From positions 1 through 51,767 of the forward strand of contig JAGOJU010000023.1 of assembly GCA_017994935.1 (NCBI GenBank): DNA of 51,767 nucleotides, read 5' to 3'. The DNA is from Opitutaceae bacterium. Its GTDB lineage: Bacteria > Verrucomicrobiota > Verrucomicrobiia > Opitutales > Opitutaceae. Of the stretch, positions 17,970 to 26,563 are shown in pieces (positions within the stretch are counted from its first letter, which is position 1; every line of letters starts with the position of its first letter). The notes beneath the pieces are model-generated. The model was given only the letters and a program-made list of their open reading frames with translations. It did not search any database and was not told the DNA's origin. The translations under genes were made by a program, and so were the position numbers.

Positions 17970-19046
17970 TCACGGCCCGGTGGCCGCATAGTGGAGTCTG
18001 GCGAGCCCGATGCCGTACTCGCCCGCCGTTGAATAGAGCAACCAGGCTTCGTCGCCTTCGCGGTATACGGCTGGGTCGCGCAACTCGCGCACGCGATTGT
18101 AGCCATACTTGATCGTGCTGCCGCCCCTTGAGTAGGCCAGCGGCAGGTCGGCGCCTTCCCACGGACGCTCGGGCTGGAGCACCTCGAACACGCCTCGTGC
18201 CCGCCAGGTGTCGGGTGGCCCGCGCAGATCGACTGCCGTTGCGATGATTCGTTCCGGGCGGTGATTGAGACAGGAGAAATACACGTAAAGCCGCCCGCCG
18301 TGGAGGTCGGTGCCGACATGACGAATGTCGTAGCGCCCGTCTCCACTCTTCGGCCGCCGGTCGGGCGCCACCGCGCCAGGTTCGCCGCGCAGCCACGGGT
18401 CGATCGAATTGAGGATCTCCTGTCCGATGATCTGTCCCACAGGATGAAATGCCATGCCGAGCTTCTTCGTCTGGAGCAGTGTGCCGGAGCCGTTGAGGGC
18501 ATACCAGGTGCCTTCGTGACGAAACACGCGAAGGTAGGCGGGCCCGACCACGCCACCCAGGTCGCGAAACGTGCGTCCGTCCGGGGATACCGCCACCGTG
18601 GATACCTGTGAACCGCCGCCCTCCCGCGGGGGCCCATGGGTGAACAGGTAGATCTGCCTCGTCTCCTCATCGATCACGGCTTCCGGCGACGCAATGTGGC
18701 CGCGCAGGGCCTGCTGCCTTCCGACCGGAAGCAGGCCACCCTGCAGAAGGGTCCACGGACCGGAGATTTCATTGGCGTAGGCAAATCGGATGTACTTTCC
18801 GTCGTGGTGAGCGAAGTAGAGATAGTAGCGACCAAGTCGATTCTGCACCCAATCGGGTACACGAATGAGCGATGGACCATTGATGCTTTCACCGTCGTCG
18901 CCTGGCAGCATTGCTGGTGCAATGAGCGGTCGATCCAACATCCGTTCGGCTCGGATGACAGGAGCCGACGCAAGCGCGGGACCGTTGGCGATCAGCAACG
19001 CGGCGAAGAATAGAAATACCCGACTGTCGGTTATGATCATGGTCAT
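17970..19046 (-). CDS. Secreted five-bladed-propeller glycosidase-like protein (GH43-like fold)
   Basis: The 358-residue protein has a signal peptide (about 1-28, ending ALASA) and repeated blade motifs of the five-bladed propeller used by GH43, GH32 and related glycosidases: GPSLIRVPDWVQNRLGRYYLYFAHHDG, IRFAYANEISGPWTLL, and TARQIYLF/WYALNG-type strands. The first catalytic Asp position is not evident, so it may be a non-GH43 family or a lyase-like relative. The start at 19046 is chosen because the signal peptide begins there; 19040 is also possible. It lies downstream of nagB on the same strand, with about 250 bases between. Confidence 0.75.
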   Translation of the reverse strand: MTMIITDSRVFLFFAALLIANGPALASAPVIRAERMLDRPLIAPAMLPGDDGESINGPSLIRVPDWVQNRLGRYYLYFAHHDGKYIRFAYANEISGPWTLLQGGLLPVGRQQALRGHIASPEAVIDEETRQIYLFTHGPPREGGGSQVSTVAVSPDGRTFRDLGGVVGPAYLRVFRHEGTWYALNGSGTLLQTKKLGMAFHPVGQIIGQEILNSIDPWLRGEPGAVAPDRRPKSGDGRYDIRHVGTDLHGGRLYVYFSCLNHRPERIIATAVDLRGPPDTWRARGVFEVLQPERPWEGADLPLAYSRGGSTIKYGYNRVRELRDPAVYREGDEAWLLYSTAGEYGIGLARLHYAATGP

Positions 19047-19300
19047 GATTTGAAACTTATCAAAGTGCGGATCGGGCAATTGCGTATTGCATGAGCACGG
19101 ATGGATGGAGTGGTGGGGGTGCGGAGCTCTGTCTCCGACCAGCGTATTGAAGGCAGCCGAATTCGCATGGGCCGACGGATGCTCAGACTCAGGAGGGCCG
19201 TTTTCGATTTGCAATCGCCGAAGGCCTTACGATGCAAACGGAGAATTCTCCAGACCAGTCACGACGGTCATTTGCTGCCATATGCTGGCGGAGAGTCCAG

Positions 19301-20065
19301 TCAGGAGCGGTCCGAGAGCAACGAAGCTGACGCCTGATCCAGATAGAGGCTGACATGCGGATGGACGCGAACGAGCGAGCCTGGGCAGGCCGTGCTGATC
19401 GGACCTTCGAGCGCGTTCTTGACCGCTTGTGCTTTGCGGATTTCAGGTACGCAGCTCACCCAGGCCCTTGCCTTGAGGAGTCCTGAACAGGTGACCGTCA
19501 GCGCTTCCTTGGGTACGGAATCGAATGTCGGGAAATGTCCTTCGTTCACCTGCTGCCGGCGGCAGGGCTCGTCTAGCGTCACGCGTTTGACTCCGAGTGG
19601 ATCTTTGAAATCGGCGACCGGAGGATCATTGAAGGCGATGTGTCCGTTTTCACCGATGCCCACGAATGCGAGATCGACCGGTTCGGAGAAGAGCAGCGCC
19701 GCATAGGCGGAGGCTGCCGCGTCGACGTTGGGGGCATCACCTGGCAGGTAGGTCATTGAACCTGGACTCACACGTTCTTCGAACCGGGTGCGGATCCAAA
19801 GCCTGAAACTGGCCGGATGCCTTTCGGAGATGCCGACGTACTCATCGAGGTGAAAGGCATGCACGCGGGACCAATCCACATCGCGCTGCCCTACGAGCGC
19901 CTCCATCATTCCGATCTGCGAGTTGCCCGTCGCGAGCAGGATGCGCGCCTTGCCGCGCGCCCGGATGGCTTCCCCAATGACGCGGGCCGCCTGATTGGCA
20001 GCGTCAGCATCCAAAGAGGCGCGGTCCCCATACACTCGAATCGCAAGCGACGATGGCAATTTCAT
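19301..20065 (-). CDS. nagB: Glucosamine-6-phosphate deaminase
   Basis: NagB converts glucosamine 6-phosphate to fructose 6-phosphate and ammonia. The 254-residue protein carries LLATGNSQ (sugar-phosphate loop), HLDEYVGIS with catalytic Asp at 74, and VGIGENGHIAFNDP (135-148), where H142 is the general base in the family, and EALTVTCSGLL near the allosteric region. Length matches short NagB forms. The gene indicates use of amino sugars in this organism, and a second divergent NagB-like gene lies at 47.6 kb. No nagA is adjacent. Confidence 0.93.
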   Translation of the reverse strand: MKLPSSLAIRVYGDRASLDADAANQAARVIGEAIRARGKARILLATGNSQIGMMEALVGQRDVDWSRVHAFHLDEYVGISERHPASFRLWIRTRFEERVSPGSMTYLPGDAPNVDAAASAYAALLFSEPVDLAFVGIGENGHIAFNDPPVADFKDPLGVKRVTLDEPCRRQQVNEGHFPTFDSVPKEALTVTCSGLLKARAWVSCVPEIRKAQAVKNALEGPISTACPGSLVRVHPHVSLYLDQASASLLSDRS

Positions 20066-20176
20066 GAGCGCTTAGGCTGGCGTCGCGCGATCAACGCGCA
20101 AGTATCCCCTTGTCGTGTCACTGACCAGAGCATTGGTGACACGAATCGACCGGCGGAAATCGGAATATATGCGAGG

Positions 20177-20347
20177 CTATCCCTTGGAACGACCCATAAG
20201 GAAGTAGAGGATGGAGCCTAGGAATGGCAGGAGGATGATGACGACGATCCAGATTACCTTGTTGGGGGAGTTGCCCTTGATGCAGTCGATGAGTGCCACA
20301 ATCCAGAGGATGATGCAGACGACGCTGATGAGGTAGTTGATATTCAT
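20177..20347 (-). CDS. Small membrane protein with PLDc_N domain
   Basis: The 56-residue protein starts MNINYLISVV and has two hydrophobic helices split by a short polar loop with NSPNKVIW, ending in LYFLMGRSKG. This is the PLDc_N (phospholipase D nuclease N-terminal) pattern, which also occurs as stand-alone small membrane proteins of unknown role. The start at 20347 was preferred to 20362. It sits upstream of nagB on the same strand. Confidence 0.8.
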   Translation of the reverse strand: MNINYLISVVCIILWIVALIDCIKGNSPNKVIWIVVIILLPFLGSILYFLMGRSKG

Positions 20348-20686
20348 CGCGAAAAGATTCACCGCGCCGGGTGCCGGTTGCCATCCCAGAAATGAGAAAT
20401 TGGAAAGGCAATAGGCGGCCGCGGGCCGGCGTCTGGCCTGCGCGGCAATAATTGAAATGTGACTGCGTTACCGCATGACGCATCGGCATCTCCAATGAGC
20501 GCATGGAGGCGTGAATCGTTTCATAATCCTGCTCAAACGGGGGGCGCTGCCCGATCGTGATGCGATGCTGGTGATCGAGCTGATTGGCAGGAAGGTCGCG
20601 CCGAGGGTAGGCAGCCTGATTGATCGCGTTTGAAATGAAGGGTGGTAAACACGGATGCACCATCGCACCCCGATCAATAGCCGCTG
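20348..20686. other. Intergenic region with a GC-rich imperfect hairpin
   Basis: About 340 bases without a supported gene. An imperfect hairpin (GCCGCG-GGCC pairing with GGCC-TG-CGCGGC) lies at 20418-20446, but no T-tract follows on either strand. The rest shows no recognised feature. Confidence 0.4.
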
Positions 20687-21460
20687 TCAGGCGACGTAGA
20701 CGCCGCCGTTGATGTCCAGCGTCGCCCCGGTGATGAATCCATCGTATTCGCCGGCCAGAAAAGTCGCCGCACGGGCCACATCGTCCGGGGTGCCGGCCCG
20801 CGCCAGAGGGATTCCCGCAATGGTAGCCTGCGCGGAGTCCGAAGTGGTATGGGTCGCATGAAAGCTCGTTCCGAGAATGAGTCCTGGTGCGAGTGCATTC
20901 ACCCGAATGCCCTGGGCAGCGAGTTCGCCCGCCAGCGCACGGGTGAGTGTGATCACCGCACCCTTCGAGGTGGCGTAGGCCAGCGAGCCGGAATGCCCGC
21001 CCTTGCGTCCGGCCAGTGACGCGAGATTCACGATGGAGGCACCCGGATTGGTTTTGGCAGCGGTCGCAAGGTGGGGGACGGCGGCCCTTGTGACACGGCG
21101 CAGGCTGCCAAGATTGAGCTCCATGACATCGTTCCAAAACGCATCAGTGGCGTCCATGAGGGACCGGCGGGCAACCAAGGATCCTGCATTGTTGATGAGG
21201 ATGTCCAGACCGCCGAGGAAGGCGACAGCCTCATGGACAATGCTCTCGCAGCCGGATGTGGTTGTAAGATCGGCGGCCGCCGACGCTGCCCGAACACCGA
21301 TTGACCGGGCCTCTGCAACCAGGCGATCGGCGTCGCTCGAACTTCGGTGGAAGTGGACAAAGACATCACACCCTTCGCGAGCGAGATGCTGGCTGATTGC
21401 CAGGCCGATGCCTTGAGCGCCCGCCGTGACCAGGGCGCGCTTCTTGTTCAGTTTTTTCAT
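20687..21460 (-). CDS. SDR family oxidoreductase (FabG-like)
   Basis: The 257-residue protein is a classical short-chain dehydrogenase: TAGAQGIGLAIS near the N-terminus for NAD(P), NNAGS, catalytic serine in NLASLAG, YATSK (Tyr and Lys), NALAPG and the C-terminal GATLDINGG. It most resembles 3-oxoacyl-ACP reductase and sugar or polyol dehydrogenases; the substrate cannot be told from the sequence. It reads the same way as the nagB group, but 340 bases separate them. Confidence 0.88.
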   Translation of the reverse strand: MKKLNKKRALVTAGAQGIGLAISQHLAREGCDVFVHFHRSSSDADRLVAEARSIGVRAASAAADLTTTSGCESIVHEAVAFLGGLDILINNAGSLVARRSLMDATDAFWNDVMELNLGSLRRVTRAAVPHLATAAKTNPGASIVNLASLAGRKGGHSGSLAYATSKGAVITLTRALAGELAAQGIRVNALAPGLILGTSFHATHTTSDSAQATIAGIPLARAGTPDDVARAATFLAGEYDGFITGATLDINGGVYVA

Positions 21461-21492
21461 GGAGCGTGCGATGGAGGCGGGGTACTCGCGCG

Positions 21493-21915
21493 CTACTTTT
21501 CGTTCAGATCGGGAGGAGTCAATCCGAGCTTTTCGAACCGATGTCGCAGCACCTCGCGAAGTTTCTCACGTTTCGCCGGCGGCAGGGTCATATGGATTCT
21601 GCGTACGGTGGCGCGCACCTCGGCGGCGGCGTCGAGGGCACCGCGATGCCGGAGCTGCTTGAGCTGCACGAGCATCTTTTCGATCTCATTGCGGACCCCG
21701 GTTTCCTCCGCGGGAGTCAGTTGAAGCGCGCTAACGAGGTCATCGCCGATCCGGTTGCCGGCGCGATCGAAAAGACCGGAGGAAACTCCTGGGCTTCGGA
21801 GATTGTGCCGGATGCGCTGAAGTCCGAGCCACGTCGTCGCAAGTCCGCCAACAGCAACCCCCACCACAAAGATGGCCACGGCGACAACCCATGCACGTCC
21901 GCGATTTGCGCTCAT
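21493..21915 (-). CDS. Membrane-anchored CpxP/CnrX-like periplasmic protein
   Basis: The 140-residue protein has one N-terminal membrane helix (about 8-29: VVAVAIFVVGVAVGGL) and then a periplasmic helical domain with LQLTPAEETGVRNEIEKML, resembling the LTxxQ-type sensors CpxP, Spy and CnrX. It overlaps the previous gene by four bases (ATGA), so it is translationally coupled to the sigma factor cluster. In the CnrYXH system of metal resistance, a similar protein senses metals and controls the ECF sigma factor; that role is inference here. The usual metal-binding His residues are few. Confidence 0.7.
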   Translation of the reverse strand: MSANRGRAWVVAVAIFVVGVAVGGLATTWLGLQRIRHNLRSPGVSSGLFDRAGNRIGDDLVSALQLTPAEETGVRNEIEKMLVQLKQLRHRGALDAAAEVRATVRRIHMTLPPAKREKLREVLRHRFEKLGLTPPDLNEK

Positions 21916-22223
21916 GATGCGGCTCCCGAATCGGTTGCGAGCACCTCGGCCCAGGACAGTGCGGGCAGTGCGTCGGCCATCTGCCAGGTTGTGAGGAGCA
22001 TGAGTGCAACCGCGCAGCAGAGGCAGAAGCCGAGCGTGCGTGGCGCTCCGAAGATGGCTGCGAAGTCTCCGGCCCATGACGGAGCAGGCCGACGATCGGA
22101 TGCGGCCGTCGTGACGGCGTGGAGCACCGGAGCGAGATTCAGCGAAGGTGGCTGATCGGTGCGGGCGCGGGCGAGGAGTTCATCCCAGCGTCGCCCGGGA
22201 GAGGGAGGGGGAGTTGAGTTCAT
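21912..22223 (-). CDS. Small single-span membrane protein, candidate anti-sigma factor
   Basis: The 103-residue protein begins with a proline-rich segment and the short motif RRWDELLARAR, then has one hydrophobic helix (about 65-82: TLGFCLCCAVALMLLTTW) and a short C-terminal part. It overlaps the sigma factor gene by four bases at 22220-22223 and the CnrX-like gene by four bases. No known domain is evident. By position and topology it could be an anti-sigma factor like CnrY, binding the sigma factor with the short N-terminal part. Confidence 0.7.
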   Translation of the reverse strand: MNSTPPPSPGRRWDELLARARTDQPPSLNLAPVLHAVTTAASDRRPAPSWAGDFAAIFGAPRTLGFCLCCAVALMLLTTWQMADALPALSWAEVLATDSGAAS

Positions 22224-22849
22224 GTCATGTGGATGGAAATGAGAATCTCGCGAAGGCGTCTCCGCGCGCGCCATGCCCGGAGTTTGGTTGCGGTGTGGGT
22301 CCAGCCGAAATGGCGCGCGATCTCGACCAGTCCCCATCCCTGAAGATGGTGCAAGGTGAGAATCGCGCGATCGTCGGTGGGCAGACGTTCGAGAAGTTCC
22401 TTGATCTCGTTCGCGGCCGCCCTCGCAGCGGGGTCGGGCAGGGGATCCGGAGCCTCGACCGGGGGAGAAGGATCGAATTCGTCTCCCGCGTCAGCTCTCG
22501 GTTCAACCATCCAGCGCCGCCTGACGGCGTGACGGCGAAAATAGTCGCGCCCGGTGTTTGCGGCGATGCGCAGGATCCAATGGGAAAACGGTTGCTCGGA
22601 TCGCCATCGGGGCAGCCCCTTGACCATGCGCAGGAAGGTGTCCTGCACGAGATCCTCAAGATCTGATTGCGTGCGCACAAACTTCCAAAGGAGACGGGTG
22701 ACCGCCGGGCTGTGGCGGTGAACGAGGATGGCCATGGCCTCGCGATCGCCGGAGCGGGCGCGCTCTGCCACGGAGATATCCGGATCTCCGGCTGCCGGCT
22801 GTGAGGCGGCTTCGAGGTCATGGTCGGCGTCGTTTGGTCCCGCGTTCAA
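22220..22849 (-). CDS. ECF-type RNA polymerase sigma factor
   Basis: The 209-residue protein has sigma region 2 (DLEDLVQDTFLRMVKGLPRW, then FSHWILRIAANTGRDYFRR) and region 4 (LERLPTDDRAILTLHHLQGWGLVEIARHFGW and a basic recognition helix), joined by a linker of about 40 acidic and proline-rich residues. ECF sigma factors switch on envelope or stress genes after release from an anti-sigma factor. It shares ATGA overlap with the following membrane protein, and a secreted repeat protein lies 47 bases upstream on the same strand. The target promoters are unknown. Confidence 0.93.
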   Translation of the reverse strand: MNAGPNDADHDLEAASQPAAGDPDISVAERARSGDREAMAILVHRHSPAVTRLLWKFVRTQSDLEDLVQDTFLRMVKGLPRWRSEQPFSHWILRIAANTGRDYFRRHAVRRRWMVEPRADAGDEFDPSPPVEAPDPLPDPAARAAANEIKELLERLPTDDRAILTLHHLQGWGLVEIARHFGWTHTATKLRAWRARRRLREILISIHMT

Positions 22850-22896
22850 GTGGAGGGAAACGTGCGCACGTTCTCAGGAGATCGCAGCACCCATCT

Positions 22897-23439
22897 TCAC
22901 GGCGTGGGTGTTTTCGTGCGGGTGACGGTCCGCGTCGTGGTATTGTCGTCCCGGGATATGACAGCGTGGGTTTCCCTGGTTTTGCCCTGGGATCCGACGA
23001 CCGTCGTCTGGCGGTCGAATCCGGTTTCGGTCTTCACGGTTTCCGAATTGAGTGTGGCGGTCTTTCCGTTGAAGCCGGTGGCCTGTCCGGTGACGGACCT
23101 GCTGCCCTCGGCCCGCTCGCGTTGCAAAGTACGGGAGGCGGTCGAGCCGTCCGGGCGGGTTGTGCCGGTTGAAACTTCGAGTGTTCCCTCGGCGCGATTG
23201 ACGTCGCGGTCATAGGTGTGGCTCCAGGTTTTTCCGTTGTTGCCGGTCACCGTGGTGGCGCGGTTGAGGTTGGCACCGTGGCGCGTGATCTCGCGGGTGC
23301 CGGTGCCGCGGTTGCCAACAACCGTGTGTGTGTGTGCGCGTGCCAGGGCTTCCAGTGGGAGCAGAAGGCAGGCCGAGCAAACGAGGGTGAGTAAAGGACG
23401 GGCGTGGGAGGGAATGTTCATGGTATTGAGATTGTTCAT
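22897..23439 (-). CDS. Secreted Thr/Gly/Arg-rich repeat protein, hypothetical
   Basis: The 180-residue protein has a signal peptide (about 1-34, ending ALARA) and a mature part rich in Thr, Arg, Gly, Ser and Asn. Four related short units occur: GNRGTGT (42-48), GNNGKT (66-71), GFNGKT (122-127) and GSQGKT (149-154), each followed by alternating polar residues, which suggests a beta-rich repeat. No known domain was recognised. The start at 23439 (MNNLNTM) or 23421 is possible; an AGAGG stretch directly precedes the first ATG, too close to be a good site. It lies immediately upstream of the ECF sigma gene and is divergent from the GSDH gene. Confidence 0.7.
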   Translation of the reverse strand: MNNLNTMNIPSHARPLLTLVCSACLLLPLEALARAHTHTVVGNRGTGTREITRHGANLNRATTVTGNNGKTWSHTYDRDVNRAEGTLEVSTGTTRPDGSTASRTLQRERAEGSRSVTGQATGFNGKTATLNSETVKTETGFDRQTTVVGSQGKTRETHAVISRDDNTTTRTVTRTKTPTP

Positions 23440-23641
23440 CCTCTTCAACGTGGCGGAATGAGTTCGGTTTCTGAAAATGGCGTTGCGCTTCGGTTTTCGA
23501 GTCGGGAATGAAAGCATGCGGCATTTTCACTGCGAATGCCGGGAAAGTTGAATTGGGCACGGCGCTCCCTTGACTCGTGGGGCTCGGTTGCGCTCTTTCG
23601 ACGGATTGCCCTCGGTGACCGAGACCGTGCGGGCTCCACCC

Positions 23642-26524
23642 ATGAGACATCTTCTTGTTGCGATTGCGACACTTTGCCTGGCAGGTCCGACCTTGGGTCA
23701 GACCAGAGTACCATGGACGACCTCGAGGGTCGAAGGCACGCCGGAGCGCCCGAAGCCTTTTGTGCAGGAACCGATTCTCGGGCATCTGAAGTTTTCAGAG
23801 GCGCTTGAACTTTCCGCGGTGCATGGCACCGGGCACCTGCTCCTGGTCGAGCGAACGGGACGAATCTTCACCTTCAATCCCAAGTCCGATTCCGAGCCGG
23901 CGAACGAAGTCATTGATCTGAGGAAAGGCCGCCCGGATTTCGACAATGCGTTTGGTATCGCGCTTCACCCCCGGTACCGGGAGAACCACGAGATTTTCAT
24001 CTGTTATGCCCTGAAGGCCGGGCGCAAGGATGGCACGAAGCTGTCGCGTTTCAAATTGAGCTCGATTGATCCGTTGAAGGCCAACCCCGACAGCGAAGAG
24101 GTCATCCTCACCTGGTTGTCGGGTGAGCACAACGGGGCCAACCTCCAGTTTGGACCCGAAGGGTATCTGTATGTGTCGACAGGTGACGGATCGCCCCCGG
24201 CTCCGCCCGATCAGTATCTCACCGGCCAGGACACACGCGACCTGTTGTCGTCGATCCTTCGTATTGATGTGGATCACCGGGATCCCCCGCTCGCCTATCG
24301 CATCCCTCCGGACAATCCCTGGGTCACGCCGCCTGGTGCGGCGCCCGGGACGCGTCCGGAAATCTGGGCGTTTGGGCTTCGCAATCCCTTCAAGATGAGT
24401 TTCGACACGAAGACAGGAGACCTGTGGTGCGGGGATGTCGGCTGGGAGATCTGGGAGATGATCTATCTCATCAGGAAGGGCGGCAACTACGGGTGGAGTG
24501 CCTATGAGGCAAGCCAGCCGATTGCGGTGGACCGGGTGAGCAAACTCGCGCCGATCACTCCTCCTGTGGTGGCCCATCCCCACTCCGAGGCGGCCTCCAT
24601 CACCGGGGGCTACGTCTATCATGGAAGTCAGTTTCCTGAACTCCAGGGAGCCTACATCTACGGAGACTGGGCCACGGGCAAGATCTGGGCACTGTGGTAC
24701 GACGGAAGCAAGGTCGTCCGCCACGAGGAGATCGCCGACACGCCGCAGATGATCATCACCTTCGGACAGACGGATGACGGCGAACTCTATTACCTCGATT
24801 GGTCGTCCCAGACGACCATCCATCGCCTGCGGCGCAATCCGCGCAGTGCATCGCCGTCAGCCTTTCCCAGGAAGCTCAGTGAGACCGGCATCTTTTCCGA
24901 TCTGAAAACGCTGGCACCGTCCCCGGGCGTCTATCCGTTTTCGATCACGCAGCCCATGTGGGAGGATGGTGCGACCGTGCTGAGCAGGGTGATTGCTCTC
25001 AGGGACCACACCAAGCTGGCGACGACGACGTACCTGAAATTCGATTTTCGCACGGGAGGGCGGACGATGGACTACCAGACAAAATGGCCGGCGGGCTCGG
25101 TCCTGGCGCGCACGGTGGCATTGGGTGATCTCGCGCTGACGGACGAGGAGCGGACGCGGCCGGTGGAGACACAGCTTCTCTACAACGATGGTGAGGCCTG
25201 GAACGCATATTCCTACCGGTGGAATGAGGCGGGTACCGATGCTGAGCTGGTGCCGACGGAAGGTGCGGAACGCATTTTCAAGGTGCGGCCTGACAGGCAG
25301 GCGGTTTCACGCGAGCCGCGTGAGTATCGCTGGCGGTATTTCAGCCGGTCTGACTGTCTGCGCTGCCACAACACCTGGAACAACGGGGCGCTCGCGTTCA
25401 CGCCGCCGCAGCTCGAGGGCGTGCCCGGAGCGCAGTCCCACGAACTGGTTTCGCTGGCATTGATTGACTCGGACTATCTCGAATCCACACGGGCGAGACT
25501 GGATCCGCGGGACAGCAAGATCGGTGTTGCGCGTTCCGTGTTGCACGCGAACTGCGCGCATTGTCACAGGAATGACGGCGGGGGTGCCGCCTCCGTCTTC
25601 ATGAACACCGAACTTCTTACAACGCAGATGAACGCCGTGGGTGTCGTGCCGGCGCAGGGTGATCTCGGGCTCAAGGACGGCAAGCTGATCGATCCGGGCG
25701 ATCCGTGGAATTCGGTGATCGCCGTGCGCATGGCGAAAGCGGGCGTGGGACACATGCCCGTGGTCGGGGCCAGGGAGACCGATGTGGTGGGGCTTCGTGC
25801 GGTTGAGGACTGGATTGCGGGCATGAGCGGCAACAGCACCGATCCCAAGCCCTGGACACCGACAACATGGACCACTGCCATGGTAGACGAATCGCTCAAG
25901 ACCGTGAAGGGGGCCATGCGGCTCCGGCGTGCGATCGATGACGGCAGGATATCGGAATCCATGCGGCGACATGCCTTCGAAACCGCCTGGGCCTCACCCG
26001 AGGCGACGATTCGCGAAATCTATGAGCGGTTTAAACCGGATTCGTTGCGCGAGAAGACAATCGGCACGCAGGTCGATGCAGCCGCGCTCCTGGCCTTGCA
26101 GGGTGATCCCGTCCGCGGTGGCAAACTGCTTTCGGACACGGGGAAACTCAGTGGTTGCCGTGCTTGCCATTTCATCAAGGGCGAGGGGCGGCACTTCGGC
26201 CCCGACCTTTCCATGATCGGGGCGACGCAGACTCGCGCCCAGATACTCGACAGCATTCTGAATCCCTCAAGAATCATGGCGCAGGAGTTCCGTCCGTTGC
26301 AGGTCGAGATGAAGGACGGCACCTCTCAGGTTGGGTTTGCGCTTAAGCGGAGTCCGACCTCCCTGGTGTTTCGAGTGGTGAGTGGGGAAACCCTCACGCT
26401 TCAGCTGGCGGAGGTGGCCTCGGAGAAGCCGCTTCCGATTTCGCTCATGCCCGAGGGCCAGATTTCAGGTCTCACCGCGGGAGAAGCGGCGGACCTTGTC
26501 GCCTTTCTGGCGACGTTGAAATAG
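23642..26524 (+). CDS. PQQ-type sugar dehydrogenase (GSDH) fused to three heme c domains
   Basis: The 960-residue protein has a signal peptide (about 1-19), a GSDH beta-propeller (about 30-395; LLVERTGRIF, GEHNGANLQFGPEGYLYVSTGD, GLRNPFKMSFD, GGNYGWSAYE), and then three CxxCH heme sites: CLRCH at 572-576, CAHCH at 638-642 and CRACH at 839-843. The last part resembles the Planctomycete-type heme domain (NPSRIMAQEF, then MPEGQISGLTAGEAADLVAFL). Such fusions are typical of Verrucomicrobia and Planctomycetes and suggest periplasmic oxidation of a sugar or sugar alcohol, with electrons passed through the hemes. The start at 23642 is set by the signal peptide. Confidence 0.92.
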   Translation: MRHLLVAIATLCLAGPTLGQTRVPWTTSRVEGTPERPKPFVQEPILGHLKFSEALELSAVHGTGHLLLVERTGRIFTFNPKSDSEPANEVIDLRKGRPDFDNAFGIALHPRYRENHEIFICYALKAGRKDGTKLSRFKLSSIDPLKANPDSEEVILTWLSGEHNGANLQFGPEGYLYVSTGDGSPPAPPDQYLTGQDTRDLLSSILRIDVDHRDPPLAYRIPPDNPWVTPPGAAPGTRPEIWAFGLRNPFKMSFDTKTGDLWCGDVGWEIWEMIYLIRKGGNYGWSAYEASQPIAVDRVSKLAPITPPVVAHPHSEAASITGGYVYHGSQFPELQGAYIYGDWATGKIWALWYDGSKVVRHEEIADTPQMIITFGQTDDGELYYLDWSSQTTIHRLRRNPRSASPSAFPRKLSETGIFSDLKTLAPSPGVYPFSITQPMWEDGATVLSRVIALRDHTKLATTTYLKFDFRTGGRTMDYQTKWPAGSVLARTVALGDLALTDEERTRPVETQLLYNDGEAWNAYSYRWNEAGTDAELVPTEGAERIFKVRPDRQAVSREPREYRWRYFSRSDCLRCHNTWNNGALAFTPPQLEGVPGAQSHELVSLALIDSDYLESTRARLDPRDSKIGVARSVLHANCAHCHRNDGGGAASVFMNTELLTTQMNAVGVVPAQGDLGLKDGKLIDPGDPWNSVIAVRMAKAGVGHMPVVGARETDVVGLRAVEDWIAGMSGNSTDPKPWTPTTWTTAMVDESLKTVKGAMRLRRAIDDGRISESMRRHAFETAWASPEATIREIYERFKPDSLREKTIGTQVDAAALLALQGDPVRGGKLLSDTGKLSGCRACHFIKGEGRHFGPDLSMIGATQTRAQILDSILNPSRIMAQEFRPLQVEMKDGTSQVGFALKRSPTSLVFRVVSGETLTLQLAEVASEKPLPISLMPEGQISGLTAGEAADLVAFLATLK

Positions 26525-26533
26525 CAAGAAGGT

Positions 26534-26558
26534 GCTGCGGCGGGTGTGCTGCCGCAGC
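26534..26558. terminator. Hairpin between convergent genes
   Basis: A perfect 8-bp stem (GCTGCGGC with GCCGCAGC, 9-base loop) lies between the ends of the GSDH and isomerase genes. No T-tract follows, so its role as a bidirectional terminator is only possible. Confidence 0.3.
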
Positions 26559-26563
26559 TCCGA

